Positions 1 to 9,724 of a DNA stretch of 64,000 nt are shown here, in pieces (position 1 is the first letter of the stretch; every line of letters starts with the position of its first letter). Origin of the DNA: Marivirga harenae (lineage in GTDB: Bacteria > Bacteroidota > Bacteroidia > Cytophagales > Cyclobacteriaceae); the NCBI RefSeq assembly GCF_030534335.1, contig NZ_CP130565.1, positions 4,175,501 through 4,239,500 on the forward strand. The letters are read 5' to 3'. The position numbers and the translations under genes were made by a program. Below the pieces are notes generated by a model that made no database searches, had not been told where the DNA came from, and worked only from the letters and a program-made list of their open reading frames with translations.

Positions 1-17
1 TTAAACCATTTTTAACT

Positions 18-1682
18 ATGAAAACCGCACCGCTATTACTTTTGCTTTTATTCATCTTAGGCTGTAATTCACCAGAAGAGTCGAAAACAACTTCCACCAA
101 AGATGCTCCTTTTATGTGGGAAAATGCTACTGTTTATTTTCTGTTAGCAGATAGGTTCAATAACGGAAATCCGAACAATGACTATAACTTTGGAAGGGAG
201 AAGGATGGAGCAACACTCAGAAATTTTATGGGAGGTGATATAAAAGGCATTACTCAAAAAATAAAAGAGGGCTATTTCAATGACTTGGGTGTGAATGCCA
301 TTTGGGTCAATCCATTAGTCGAGCAAATTCACGGATCTGTAGATGAAGGCACTGGTAAAACATATGGATTTCATGGGTACTGGACTAAAGACTGGACAGC
401 ACTGGACCCGAATTTTGGTACTATGGCGGATCTGGGCGAACTGGTAAAAACTGCTCATGAAAATGGTATTAGAATCTTACTAGATGTGGTTATGAATCAT
501 ACCGGCCCAGTAACTGAACAAGATCCAATTTGGGATGGATGGGTAAGAACTGATCCTAATTGTACCTACCAGGATTGGGAAAGCACTGTGAAATGTACGC
601 TAGTCGACAACTTACCAGATATTTTAACTGAGTCGGAAGAAGAAGTGGAACTACCTCAACATCTACTGGATAAATGGGAGCAAGAAGGCAGACTGGATAA
701 AGAATTGGCCGAGTTGGATGAATTCTTTGAACGTACAGGATACCCGAGAGCTCCAAAATATTATCTAATTAAATGGATTACGGATTATATCAAAGAATTT
801 GGTGTAGATGGATTTAGAGTGGATACCGTAAAACATACTGAAGCTGGCATTTGGGGCAAATTATATGCAGAAGCCTTAAAAGCTTTAAAAGACTGGAAAA
901 ATGAAAATCCAGAAGAAAAATTAGATGACTTGGATTTCTATATGGTAGGTGAAATCTATAATTATTCAATTTACGATGGTCTAAATTACACTTATGACGG
1001 TGATACTGCTGTTAATTTCTTTGACGAAGGTTTTCATAGTATGATTAACTTCTCTTTAAAGTGGGAATTGAAAGACAAACATCCGGATGAGGTATTTTCT
1101 ACTTATGACAGTCTTTTGAATAAAGGCGAATTGAAAAACAAATCAGTATTGAATTATCTATCTTCTCATGATGATGGAAATCCTTATGATGCAGATAGAA
1201 CTAATGTATTCAATACCGCTGCCTATTTAATGATTAGTCCAGGTGCAGCACAAATATATTATGGAGATGAAACCGCTCGTTTATTGAATGCCGAAGCCGA
1301 GGGAGATGCCAAATTACGTTCCTTAATGAATTGGGATGAATTAGAATCTGATGCGAAACGAGACGGATACAGTATTAAAGAAATCCATAATCATTGGCAA
1401 AAATTAGGACAGTTTAGAAAAAACCACCCTGCTATTGGGGCTGGTACTCATCAAAAAATATCAGATTCCCCTTATACATTTAGCAGGTCATTAAATCACA
1501 ATGATTTTGACGATAAAGTCGTAGTTGTGATGGAAGAAAACGTGAAGGAAGTAGATGTTCAAGCTATTTTTGAAGAAAATCAGAAAATACGAAATTACTA
1601 CACGGGAGAAACCGCAAATGTGGAAAATGGTAAATTAAGGTTTAAGAAAGATAGTAGAATACTGCTTTTGGAAAGCGTTTGA
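18..1682 (+). CDS. GH13 alpha-amylase family lipoprotein
   Basis: A glycoside hydrolase family 13 enzyme of 554 residues that probably cleaves alpha-1,4 glucans or maltodextrins at the cell envelope. The N-terminus is a lipoprotein signal with the modified Cys at about residue 16 (ILGC). The GH13 regions follow in order: DVVMNH (156-161), GFRVD with nucleophile Asp269, the acid/base Glu312 in VGEIY, and SHDD with the third acidic residue near 385. The catalytic set is complete and the length is normal for a single (beta/alpha)8 enzyme with a short C-terminal beta domain. Exact specificity (alpha-amylase versus cyclomaltodextrinase-like) cannot be read from sequence alone. Only 17 bases precede the start in this window, so the promoter and upstream partners are not visible. 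A strong hairpin follows the stop. Confidence 0.9.
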   Translation: MKTAPLLLLLLFILGCNSPEESKTTSTKDAPFMWENATVYFLLADRFNNGNPNNDYNFGREKDGATLRNFMGGDIKGITQKIKEGYFNDLGVNAIWVNPLVEQIHGSVDEGTGKTYGFHGYWTKDWTALDPNFGTMADLGELVKTAHENGIRILLDVVMNHTGPVTEQDPIWDGWVRTDPNCTYQDWESTVKCTLVDNLPDILTESEEEVELPQHLLDKWEQEGRLDKELAELDEFFERTGYPRAPKYYLIKWITDYIKEFGVDGFRVDTVKHTEAGIWGKLYAEALKALKDWKNENPEEKLDDLDFYMVGEIYNYSIYDGLNYTYDGDTAVNFFDEGFHSMINFSLKWELKDKHPDEVFSTYDSLLNKGELKNKSVLNYLSSHDDGNPYDADRTNVFNTAAYLMISPGAAQIYYGDETARLLNAEAEGDAKLRSLMNWDELESDAKRDGYSIKEIHNHWQKLGQFRKNHPAIGAGTHQKISDSPYTFSRSLNHNDFDDKVVVVMEENVKEVDVQAIFEENQKIRNYYTGETANVENGKLRFKKDSRILLLESV

Positions 1683-1687
1683 AAAGA

Positions 1688-1719
1688 AAACCCGCAAGTT
1701 TGAAAAATCTTGCGGGTTT
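1688..1719. terminator. Bidirectional intrinsic terminator
   Basis: A perfect 11-bp stem (1688-1698 with 1709-1719) encloses a 10-nt loop. T-rich sequence follows on both strands. It sits between the convergent amylase and ferredoxin genes and should end both transcripts. Confidence 0.85.
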
Positions 1720-1745
1720 AATATTATCAACTTAACAATGTATTT

Positions 1746-2108
<363 letters not shown>

Positions 2109-2380
2109 TTAAGCTGTTTAGCTAATTTAGTTAGTATAACAACAAAATTACAAAGAATAAGTTTGAGCAAACAATATTCTATCTAAAATTATTTAAGTTT
2201 ATAATGAATTTAAACAAGCGGATAGGTCAATAATTTCACTATTGGGAATACTCGAAGCTAAAATTGGAGCAAGAGCAAAAAAAACAGTCACACTCATAAA
2301 TCTAGCAAATACTAAAAAACCACATCTAAAAGAAATCAAATTCATCTTTATTGAGTATAATAGTAAAGGCTCAAATATCT

Positions 2381-4639
2381 ATGACAAAAAACCTTCTCCA
2401 AAAGATTCAAAATTTTATAGGAAGCTCTGATTTTCTTAAATCTGTTTTGGTCACTTTCGGCATTGTTGTGCCCGTTTTTGTGGGCATTCAGATTAACCAA
2501 CTCCCCTACTTCCTCAGTATATCTATTGGCGTCTTTTTAACATCCGGAAGTGACGTACCTGGCAGCCGCAAGCATAAAAGCGTTGGGATTTTGATTGCGA
2601 CTTCTATTGCTATGCTTGCGACCATTGTAACGACTTCAGTTGCGTCTAATATATTATTGTTGTTACCAGTAATGGCTCTGATGATTTTTGGGATCTCGTA
2701 TATTTCAGTCTATGGTTTTAGAGCATCTTTGATTTCCTTTGCTGGATTATTAGCCATAGTCCTTAGTTTTGCTCATGAGCAAATCGGTTCTGCTGTTTTC
2801 ATCAATGCTATGTTTATTGGCGTAGGTGGACTTTGGTATTTAATGTTATCTACCGTTTCCCACCGCTTTCTGCAGAAACGTCAGATCAATAACAAATTAA
2901 CAGAATGCTTTCAACTCACAGCGGAATATATTCGAATAAGAGGGAAATTAGCACTCACTAGTCAATATGGTAAAGAACTCAAAAACAAACTCTTTGATTT
3001 ACAAGTCAACCTTAATGAAACGCATGAAGTTTTAAGGGAACTCTTACTAACCGAAAGGCAAAGCTCTGGATTTTCTAACTACAAAAGAAAGCAACTACTG
3101 ATCTTCATCGAACTGATCGATATTCTAGAGCTATCCATGGCAAATCCTGCCAATTATGAACAAATCAATAAGCTTTTTAGAAATCAACTGCAATTCGTTG
3201 AACCTTTCATTGAATTGATATTTGAATTGTCCAACAGAATAGACCAAATGGCAGAGGCTATGCAAAAAGGGGAAGAGCTACCACACAGAAATGACTTGGA
3301 GCCTACGATCGAAAAGTGCAGAGAAAAGATTCAGGCCTATGTAGAGGAAGTAAAACTACCCAACGCAAGAGAAGGCGCCTTGCTACTCCACAATCTGTTA
3401 GATTATGAAGAAAATCAACTCCAAAAAATTCAGTCTGTTGAAAGAGTTTTTTATGATTTGGAAAATCAAAGTCAAGTTGGCTTGAAAAATAAGGAGGGTC
3501 GGCAGTTTATTAGCCAACAAGATTATGACTTGAACATCTTAAAAGAAAATTTCAGTTTTAAATCACCCATCTTCAAGCATGCTGCTCGTTTGACGGTAGC
3601 CATGCTTTTAGGGTATGGGATTGGTACCTATTTTTCATTGCAAAATACCTATTGGATTTTATTGACTATAGTAGTTATCATGCGGCCAGGATATACTTTG
3701 ACCAAAGAACGCTCTAAGCATCGATTGTACGGTACATTTATTGGTGCTGGAATAGCAACAGTTATTGTTTTGTTAACACAGAATATATATATTTATACTG
3801 TCCTATCTATCCTATCGCTGACATTGGCACTAAGTTTTATCCAGAAAAATTATAGAACTTCCTCAATTTTCGTAACCACCAGTATTGTCTTTATTTATGC
3901 TCTAATCAATCCTGATGCATTTGAAGTCATTCAATTTCGAATTATCGACACTATCATTGGAGCAGCCATCGCTTTCTTGGCTGGTGCATTGCTTTGGCCC
4001 GCATGGGAATCCGCCAGTATTAATAATACGATCATTCAAACGATACGAGCAAACCGTAAATATCTTTCTGAAATCGATCGATATTATCACAAGTCAGATG
4101 GGCTAACCAGTTATAAATTAGCCCGGAAGGAAGCCTTTTTAGAGATGGGTAATCTAAATGCGGCCTTTCAACGAATGAGTCAAGAGCCGAAATCACAACA
4201 AGAAAATTTAGGTAAAATAAATGAATTAGTGGGTCTAAATCACACCTTTTTGACTGCGATGGCTGCTTTAGGAACTTTCATTGTAAATCATAAAAATGAT
4301 GAGGTTTCGAAAGACGTTGAGGTTATCATAAAAACTGTGGAGACTAATTTAAGACAAGTCCTGCAAAACTTACTGCGTAAAATTCAAACTAAAAATACGA
4401 GTCAAGAAGTACTGGAAGCAGCCTACCAACATTTGGAACAGAAATTTGAAAACCTTGTTGCTATCCGTACTGCGGAACTTGAAAGCGAGAATTTTAAACC
4501 TATCGATCCCGAATTTAGAAAAAATTTACAAGCAACTAGATTAATAACAGATCAGCTGAAGTGGTTGGTTACTATTTCTGGGAATTTAAAAAAGGTGGTC
4601 AAAACTATAAATCAAGAAACTGAAGAACAAAATCATTAA
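2381..4639 (+). CDS. FUSC/YccS-family inner-membrane protein
   Basis: A 752-residue membrane protein of the FUSC/YccS (aromatic acid exporter-like) family. Two membrane blocks are visible, each with clustered hydrophobic segments: about residues 15-150 and 395-540. Each is followed by a long soluble helical region. The N-terminal half-signature includes a segment with SGSDVPGSRKHK, and the second block contains VVIMRPGYTLTKERSKHR, the conserved FUSC motif. The duplicated layout matches the full-length YccS/YhfK type. Members are linked to efflux of small aromatic or amphipathic compounds, but the substrate is unknown. I chose the ATG at 2381; a TTG ten codons upstream is in frame but less likely. 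It stands alone and converges on the YdeI-like gene. Confidence 0.8.
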   Translation: MTKNLLQKIQNFIGSSDFLKSVLVTFGIVVPVFVGIQINQLPYFLSISIGVFLTSGSDVPGSRKHKSVGILIATSIAMLATIVTTSVASNILLLLPVMALMIFGISYISVYGFRASLISFAGLLAIVLSFAHEQIGSAVFINAMFIGVGGLWYLMLSTVSHRFLQKRQINNKLTECFQLTAEYIRIRGKLALTSQYGKELKNKLFDLQVNLNETHEVLRELLLTERQSSGFSNYKRKQLLIFIELIDILELSMANPANYEQINKLFRNQLQFVEPFIELIFELSNRIDQMAEAMQKGEELPHRNDLEPTIEKCREKIQAYVEEVKLPNAREGALLLHNLLDYEENQLQKIQSVERVFYDLENQSQVGLKNKEGRQFISQQDYDLNILKENFSFKSPIFKHAARLTVAMLLGYGIGTYFSLQNTYWILLTIVVIMRPGYTLTKERSKHRLYGTFIGAGIATVIVLLTQNIYIYTVLSILSLTLALSFIQKNYRTSSIFVTTSIVFIYALINPDAFEVIQFRIIDTIIGAAIAFLAGALLWPAWESASINNTIIQTIRANRKYLSEIDRYYHKSDGLTSYKLARKEAFLEMGNLNAAFQRMSQEPKSQQENLGKINELVGLNHTFLTAMAALGTFIVNHKNDEVSKDVEVIIKTVETNLRQVLQNLLRKIQTKNTSQEVLEAAYQHLEQKFENLVAIRTAELESENFKPIDPEFRKNLQATRLITDQLKWLVTISGNLKKVVKTINQETEEQNH

Positions 4640-4667
4640 AAGACATTAATCCTAAATTTGCATGTGA

Positions 4668-5231
4668 TCACTTTCTATATTTATCATTCAGTCCTTTCCC
4701 TTCCAGTACCATAGGCTTGATTTTTTCTAATCTAACGATTTGAGTAGCCTCCCGCTTTGCTGTAGAAAGATGCTCCACATATTCTTTTTGTTTAAATGGA
4801 GTAAGCGAATCAAAAGCATTTTTAAATTTATGGTCTTTAGTAAAAGCTTGGACCAAAATATCTGGTATTTCTAACTCTTCTGATTTCTCTGGTTTCCAAC
4901 GTAAATCATTCTTTTCGTTTTCAATTGCCTCCTCAATATACACTGAAATCCGACTTTCATTCATTTCATCGGCAGAGGAAAACCTCCAGTGACGCATGGC
5001 TTTAGTTTTACCTTCTTGTGCATTTTCCAAAACTTGGTAAGGATCCTTTAGAAATACACCATTAAAAAACCACAGACTAACGTAATTTTTAAATGCTCTT
5101 ATTAAGAGTACATTTCCATTATTTACAGTATAAACATCACTTCCCCATTTAGTTGTTTTTACCAATTCAGTTTTATCAATAATGGCTTTCAAAAATTCAA
5201 GCTCTTTTTGCCATATTTCAGAATTTTTCAT
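4668..5231 (-). CDS. YdeI/OmpD-associated (DUF1801-type) protein
   Basis: A 187-residue cytoplasmic protein of the YdeI/OmpD-associated family. The N-terminal half has the DUF1801-like fold signature: a WGSDVYTV segment near residue 29 and LWFFNGVFLKDP near 54. The C-terminal part carries the typical DALTPFKQKEYV-like helix (here SLTPFKQKEY, about 142-152), followed by a basic tail. No enzymatic activity is established for the family. Some members are linked to resistance to cationic peptides, but that cannot be transferred here. It is monocistronic and convergent with the FUSC gene, with only 28 nt between the two stops. Confidence 0.8.
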   Translation of the reverse strand: MKNSEIWQKELEFLKAIIDKTELVKTTKWGSDVYTVNNGNVLLIRAFKNYVSLWFFNGVFLKDPYQVLENAQEGKTKAMRHWRFSSADEMNESRISVYIEEAIENEKNDLRWKPEKSEELEIPDILVQAFTKDHKFKNAFDSLTPFKQKEYVEHLSTAKREATQIVRLEKIKPMVLEGKGLNDKYRK

Positions 5232-5344
5232 TTCTCAAATATTAAAAAGTTTTTTCAATATACTAAAATACTGAAAGTCTAGAAATGAATTAATACTAAA
5301 TTAGATTTTACTAATTTCACAGTTCTTTAAGCGCAAATGTAGTT

Positions 5345-5815
5345 ATGAAATCACACCGCTATCACTCTTTCATAAAATGGACAGGTAATTATGGAAAAGG
5401 GACAAAGTCTTATTCTTCCTATGACAGATCATATGACATCATAATAAGTAATAAACCAACTTTAAAAGGAAGTGCAGACTCTGCTTTTAGAGGAGACGCT
5501 AGCATGCATAATCCTGAAGACTTATTTCTAGTATCCCTGTCCTCATGCCACATGCTTTGGTATCTCCATTTATGTGCTGACGCTAATATAACTGTGGTCA
5601 ACTACTGCGATAAAGCTTCTGCTAAAATGAATATATCTGAGGGAGGAAAAGGCTTTTTTGAAGAAGCCACCTTAAGGCCTCAAGTGATAATTCTAGAAAA
5701 AGATAAATTTGAATTAGCCAAATCCCTTCATCAACAAGCCAATGAGTATTGCTTTATTGCAAATTCCTGCAATTTTCCAATACACCATAAGCCAATTATT
5801 AGCATTTTAGACTAG
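5345..5815 (+). CDS. OsmC-family protein
   Basis: A 156-residue OsmC-like protein. The two redox-active cysteines of the family are present: Cys68 in SLSSCHML at the start of the central helix, and Cys136 in EYCFIAN. These proteins are thiol peroxidases that reduce organic hydroperoxides, with the active-site Cys pair at the dimer interface. Divergence from the second OsmC protein at 32.1 kb (different spacing and flanks) indicates a separate subfamily, so the substrate may differ. The gene is single and converges on the DUF1456 gene, with 13 nt between the stops. Confidence 0.87.
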   Translation: MKSHRYHSFIKWTGNYGKGTKSYSSYDRSYDIIISNKPTLKGSADSAFRGDASMHNPEDLFLVSLSSCHMLWYLHLCADANITVVNYCDKASAKMNISEGGKGFFEEATLRPQVIILEKDKFELAKSLHQQANEYCFIANSCNFPIHHKPIISILD

Positions 5816-5828
5816 TCACAAGTTGGAC

Positions 5829-6293
5829 TTACTTCCCCTCCCTATGTTTTAATTGAAGGCCATTAAGAAAATTTCTTAAATACTGATCTAAGAAGGGTCT
5901 ATACTGGTTCTGTTTTGGGTTCCTTAAAAAAGCTGTAACCTCATGAGAACTAACTGGTTTTCCAGCTAATTTAAAGGCTACTATTATATCTTCTGTCTTT
6001 AAATTAAGTGCAATTTTAAGTTTCTTTAGGATATCGTTATTTTCAAGTATTTTCTCGGGCTTTGGTTGCACGCCTTCCCTTTTACCTCTTTTGGTGTTGA
6101 TCAATCCATTTAAGAATGAAGCCAATTGATCATCATGAATATCTTTATAGTCCTCGTGATCTTCACTTTTCAGCCAATCAGTTACCAATGACCTCGATAC
6201 TTTATAATCTGCACTATCGAAAATAGTAATCATTTCTTCATCACTATAATCAAAAATATAGCGAACTCTCTTCAAGATATCGTTATTGGTCAT
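5829..6293 (-). CDS. DUF1456 (YehS-like) protein
   Basis: A 154-residue cytoplasmic protein made of two copies of the DUF1456 helical unit. Each copy starts with NNDILKR/NNDILKK (residues 3-9 and 85-91) and ends in an FLNGLI/FLNGLQ helix (about 65-70 and 143-148). The internal duplication is clear by eye. The family includes E. coli YehS and has no assigned function. The gene is monocistronic. Immediately upstream lies the terminator of sucD, so this gene must have its own promoter in the short gap. Confidence 0.85.
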   Translation of the reverse strand: MTNNDILKRVRYIFDYSDEEMITIFDSADYKVSRSLVTDWLKSEDHEDYKDIHDDQLASFLNGLINTKRGKREGVQPKPEKILENNDILKKLKIALNLKTEDIIVAFKLAGKPVSSHEVTAFLRNPKQNQYRPFLDQYLRNFLNGLQLKHREGK

Positions 6294-6319
6294 CAGTTAT
6301 GTGGTTTTTATAATTAAAA

Positions 6320-6388
6320 AAAGACTGTTTTAAAAGCCTAGAAACCATTATTTAATCATGATTTTTTTAAGCTGTCAAAACAGTCTTT
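6320..6388 (-). terminator. sucD terminator with a long loop
   Basis: A perfect 12-bp inverted repeat (6320-6331 with 6377-6388) is separated by 45 nt. On the minus strand the stem is followed by seven consecutive T residues. It lies just downstream of sucD. The loop is unusually long for a simple terminator and may fold further. Confidence 0.6.
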
Positions 6389-6426
6389 ATAATAAAGTTG
6401 AATCCTAAATTCAGATTCCTATATCT

Positions 6427-7299
6427 TTAAGATAATGCTTTTTTCATGGTTTCTCCTATGTCAGCTGGTGACTGAACAACAAAGATTCCACATTCATCCA
6501 TGATTTTCATTTTAGCTTCCGCTGTATCATCTTTTCCTCCGATAATGGCACCGGCATGTCCCATTCTTCTTCCTGCTGGAGCAGTTTTCCCTGCGATGAA
6601 ACCAACAACTGGCTTTTTATTCCCATTCTCTTTTATCCAACGAGCTGCTTCTGCTTCATAGTTTCCACCAATTTCACCGATCATTACAATCGCATCAGTA
6701 TCATCATCTTCCATCAACATTTGTACAGCCTCTTTTGTAGGAGTACCGATGATTGGGTCACCACCGATTCCGATAGCAGTAGAAATCCCCAAACCTGCTT
6801 TCACAATTTGGTCAGCTGCTTCATAAGTTAAAGTACCTGACTTAGAAACAATCCCAATTTTACCTTTTTTGAAAACAAAGCCAGGCATAATACCAACTTT
6901 CGCTTCACCTGGAGTGATCACTCCCGGACAATTTGGACCGATCAAGGTTAAATCTTTATCTTGAATATAAGTTTTTGCTTTAAGCATGTCTTTAACAGGA
7001 ATTCCTTCGGTGATGGTTATAATCACTTTAATACCCGCATCAGCAGCTTCCATAATAGCGTCTGCAGCAAATGCAGGTGGAACAAAAATAATGGATACAT
7101 TAGCACCTGCTTCTTTCACGGCATCTTCAACCGTATTAAAAACTGGTTTACCCAAATGTTTTTGACCTCCTTTGCCTGGGGTAACACCACCAACTACATT
7201 GGTGCCATATTCTATCATTTGCTCAGCATGGAATGTTCCCTCTGAACCTGTGAAACCTTGTACAATTACTTTAGAATCTTTATTGACTAAAACGCTCAT
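6427..7299 (-). CDS. sucD: Succinyl-CoA synthetase alpha subunit
   Basis: The ADP/GDP-forming succinate-CoA ligase alpha subunit (290 residues, standard length). It works with the beta subunit SucC in the TCA cycle to interconvert succinyl-CoA and succinate with substrate-level phosphorylation. The CoA-binding Rossmann motif lies near the N-terminus ([11 protein letters not shown], 14-24), and the phosphorylated histidine is His248 in GHAGAIIGG. sucC is not adjacent here, a common arrangement in Bacteroidota. The gene has a good promoter of its own and its own terminator, so it is monocistronic. Confidence 0.96.
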   Translation of the reverse strand: MSVLVNKDSKVIVQGFTGSEGTFHAEQMIEYGTNVVGGVTPGKGGQKHLGKPVFNTVEDAVKEAGANVSIIFVPPAFAADAIMEAADAGIKVIITITEGIPVKDMLKAKTYIQDKDLTLIGPNCPGVITPGEAKVGIMPGFVFKKGKIGIVSKSGTLTYEAADQIVKAGLGISTAIGIGGDPIIGTPTKEAVQMLMEDDDTDAIVMIGEIGGNYEAEAARWIKENGNKKPVVGFIAGKTAPAGRRMGHAGAIIGGKDDTAEAKMKIMDECGIFVVQSPADIGETMKKALS

Positions 7300-7321
7300 T
7301 ATGCTCTGTTTAAAGTTTTTG

Positions 7322-7351
7322 CAAAAATAGAAGAAAAGGCTTCATTCACAA
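7322..7351 (-). promoter_or_regulatory. sucD promoter (Bacteroidota type)
   Basis: On the minus strand, TATTTTTG (7322-7329) fits the -7 consensus TAnnTTTG, and a TTG (7349-7351) lies 19 nt upstream. This is the best-formed Bacteroidota promoter in the window, 23 nt upstream of the sucD start codon. Confidence 0.65.
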
Positions 7352-7448
7352 AGTAATTTCAAGCTTGTTTCTGAATTAGTTGTCAAATGGTATTCTAAAC
7401 AATCTATAAAAACATTGATTTAGAAATAATAGAAATCAAAAATTGACT

Positions 7449-7592
7449 ATGGCTAAAATGACCAAAAAGAGCAACCTTCCTTCAAAAATCTGTCCTACTT
7501 GCGGGAAGCCATTTAGTTGGAGAAAAAAATGGGAGAAAAATTGGCCAAACGTAAAATACTGTAGTAAAAAATGTAGAGCTAATTTCAACTAA
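7449..7592 (+). CDS. DUF2256 small zinc-ribbon-like protein
   Basis: A 47-residue protein. The pattern is characteristic of DUF2256: CPTCGKPFSWRKKW (15-28), then WPNVKYCSKKCR (32-43). The four cysteines (15, 18, 38, 42) form a CxxC...CxxxC set that could bind zinc, and the WRKKW core is basic. Function is unknown in the family. The product is very small, ends cleanly at TAA 7590-7592, and is preceded by an A-rich leader. It lies between the divergent sucD promoter and nnr. Confidence 0.85.
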   Translation: MAKMTKKSNLPSKICPTCGKPFSWRKKWEKNWPNVKYCSKKCRANFN

Positions 7593-7637
7593 AGATATTG
7601 AAAATAATCCTGCTTTGTTAAGTTAATTAGGGAGATA

Positions 7638-7652
7638 AAACCTGTCAGGTTT
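7638..7652. repeat. 15-nt palindrome
   Basis: AAACCTG-T-CAGGTTT is a perfect palindrome around a single central base. It lies between the DUF2256 gene and nnr. It could be a weak terminator (6-bp stem, 3-nt loop), an operator or a dispersed intergenic repeat. Confidence 0.45.
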
Positions 7653-7720
7653 GTTTGAAATTATTAATTAAACAAAGTAGGGATAAATAAAATATTCACA
7701 ATTTTCCTATCTTAAGCATT

Positions 7721-9214
7721 ATGAAGATTTTGAATGTTAAACAAATTAGAGAAGCAGATTTATATTCAATTGAAAATGAACCCATTGCAAGTATTGATTT
7801 AATGGAAAGAGCCAGTAAGAAAGTAGTGGACTGGATTACTGATAATTTCTCAAATCAAAATAAAGTGGTCGTTCTTGCAGGCTCAGGTAATAATGGCGGT
7901 GATGGTTTGGCCATTGCCAGAATATTGTCTGGACAAAATTATATTGTAAAAGTAGTTTTGGCAATGGGTGATAAAGGCTCAGAAGATTTTGAAATAAATC
8001 TTTCGAGATTAACATCAATAGATGAGGTTGATATTTCTTCAGCACTCAGTTCTGATGAAAATGTCAAAGATATTATTTTCATAGATGCCATTTTTGGCTC
8101 TGGATTATCTCGCCCAATTGAGGGTAAAATTGCAGAATACATCCATAAAGTAAACGAATTAGAAGGTATAAAAATAGCGGTGGACATTCCTTCCGGTATT
8201 TTTGCAGATGAACCAAGCCCGGGAGATACAATTCTCAAAGCTGACTATACCTTAAGTTTCCAGGTACCTAAATTAGCCTTTATGATGGCGGAGAACCAGA
8301 AGTATATTGGTCAATTTGAAATACTAGACATCGGCTTATCCCGTGATTTCATTGAGAATTGCATAAGCGATTACTCAATTTATAAACCAACAGATAAAAA
8401 TAAAGCATCAATAAAAGTAGGGTCTACAGCTCATAAAGGCGATAGAGGCAGAGCGTGCATTATTGGTGGTGGCCATGCCAAAATGGGGGCAGTTATCTTA
8501 GCTGCTCAAGGCGCCTTACACTCTGGAATCGGATTATTGACCGTACAAGCATGTCCACATTGTATTCAAATCGTACAAATTCAAATCCCGGAGGCATTGA
8601 TTTTAGAAGATGAAAATGAATATGTACTCGGCAGTTTCATGAATTATGAAAAGTATGATTCTCTGGTTTTTGGTCCTGCAGTTGGTTTCGCAAATAAAAC
8701 AGCTACTCTACTTAAGGAAATCCTAAAATCATATAATGGCCAATTAATTTTAGATGCTGATGCTATTACAATTCTTGCTGAAAACAGAGAAATGCTCGAA
8801 ATGCTACCTAAGGGCACCATTCTGACTCCCCATCACGGGGAGTTCAAGAGGCTAGTTGGAGATTATTCCAATAATTTTGAAGCTTTGATGCAACTAAAGT
8901 CATTCTGTATGCATCATAAAGTTGTAGTAATATTAAAAGGCAAATATTCTGCAGTTTGCAACAGCAATGGAAATATCAGTTTCAATAGTACAGGAAATCC
9001 TGGAATGGCAAAAGGCGGAAGTGGCGATTTATTATGTGGGATTTTAGCGGGACTTGCACCACGCATTAAAAAACCATACGAAATAGCAAAGTTGGCAGTA
9101 TTTTTGCACGGACTAGCTGGTGACATTAGCCTTCAGGAATACGGAGAGAATTATATGACTCCTTCAACTATGGTATTGAATTTGAAAAATGCATTTAAAT
9201 TAATTGAAAATTAA
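7721..9214 (+). CDS. nnr: Bifunctional NAD(P)HX epimerase/dehydratase
   Basis: A metabolite-repair enzyme of 497 residues that restores NAD(P)H from its hydrated forms. The N-terminal YjeF_N epimerase domain (about 1-215) carries the GSGNNGGDG loop at 54-62. The C-terminal ribokinase-like ADP/ATP-dependent dehydratase domain (about 225-490) carries the GGSGD anion-hole/catalytic motif at 432-436 with Asp436. The full two-domain architecture and length match the family. The start at 7721 aligns with the conserved N-terminal helix. The next gene, a small secreted protein, begins 44 nt downstream and could be cotranscribed. Confidence 0.95.
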   Translation: MKILNVKQIREADLYSIENEPIASIDLMERASKKVVDWITDNFSNQNKVVVLAGSGNNGGDGLAIARILSGQNYIVKVVLAMGDKGSEDFEINLSRLTSIDEVDISSALSSDENVKDIIFIDAIFGSGLSRPIEGKIAEYIHKVNELEGIKIAVDIPSGIFADEPSPGDTILKADYTLSFQVPKLAFMMAENQKYIGQFEILDIGLSRDFIENCISDYSIYKPTDKNKASIKVGSTAHKGDRGRACIIGGGHAKMGAVILAAQGALHSGIGLLTVQACPHCIQIVQIQIPEALILEDENEYVLGSFMNYEKYDSLVFGPAVGFANKTATLLKEILKSYNGQLILDADAITILAENREMLEMLPKGTILTPHHGEFKRLVGDYSNNFEALMQLKSFCMHHKVVVILKGKYSAVCNSNGNISFNSTGNPGMAKGGSGDLLCGILAGLAPRIKKPYEIAKLAVFLHGLAGDISLQEYGENYMTPSTMVLNLKNAFKLIEN

Positions 9215-9258
9215 ATCAACAGTAAAACTATAAGCGGCAATGGCCGTAAAAAACTAAA

Positions 9259-9624
9259 ATGAAATTCTCTAAGAACATATTGCTTATCTTCTTTATCAGC
9301 TTTAGCATATCCTTTGCAAATGCTGAAAAAGATTCATTAAAAGAAAAAGCAGTTGATATCGAAATCATAAAGATATTGAAGGAAGCTGAGGTCTACCCTA
9401 ACCCAGCAGAGGATTTCATTTACTTAAAAATTAATGAGGGTTCCATTAGTTCAGAAATAAGTATTGAAGTAATGAGCATCATTGGCAATAAAATGAGCAT
9501 CACTCACGAAAAGATTAATCCTGGTCTTTACAAGATTAACCTCAAAAACATCCCTAGTGGCCATTATTATGTGATGTTAACCGTTGATACCGACAAAAGC
9601 TTAAAAAAGTTCATAAAGAAATAA
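9259..9624 (+). CDS. Small secreted protein with T9SS sorting domain
   Basis: A 121-residue exported protein. A signal peptide covers about residues 1-22 (basic start, hydrophobic FFISFSISF, ANA cleavage region). From about residue 43 to the end the sequence is a type A C-terminal sorting domain for the type IX secretion system: VYPNPAEDF near 45-53, a NIPSGHYYV segment, and a basic terminal KKFIKK. Only about 20 residues separate the two signals, so there is almost no cargo. It may be a short surface peptide or a degenerate remnant of a larger secreted protein. It shows that the organism uses T9SS. Confidence 0.75.
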   Translation: MKFSKNILLIFFISFSISFANAEKDSLKEKAVDIEIIKILKEAEVYPNPAEDFIYLKINEGSISSEISIEVMSIIGNKMSITHEKINPGLYKINLKNIPSGHYYVMLTVDTDKSLKKFIKK

Positions 9625-9724
9625 GACTTTTGCATTTCACATTTCCGTTGTTTAGCGTAATTTCTTCACATAAATCTCTTTTATAATAGCTTTTTAATAA
9701 GTACTTTTCGATAAACATTGTTAG

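Noticed and set aside
2242-2430. 62-codon ORF upstream of the FUSC gene
   Set aside because: Overlaps the start of a well-supported gene in another frame and has low-complexity lysine/isoleucine composition.
4653-4660. TAAATTTG promoter-like box on the plus strand
   Set aside because: It lies between convergent gene ends with no downstream plus-strand gene within reach.
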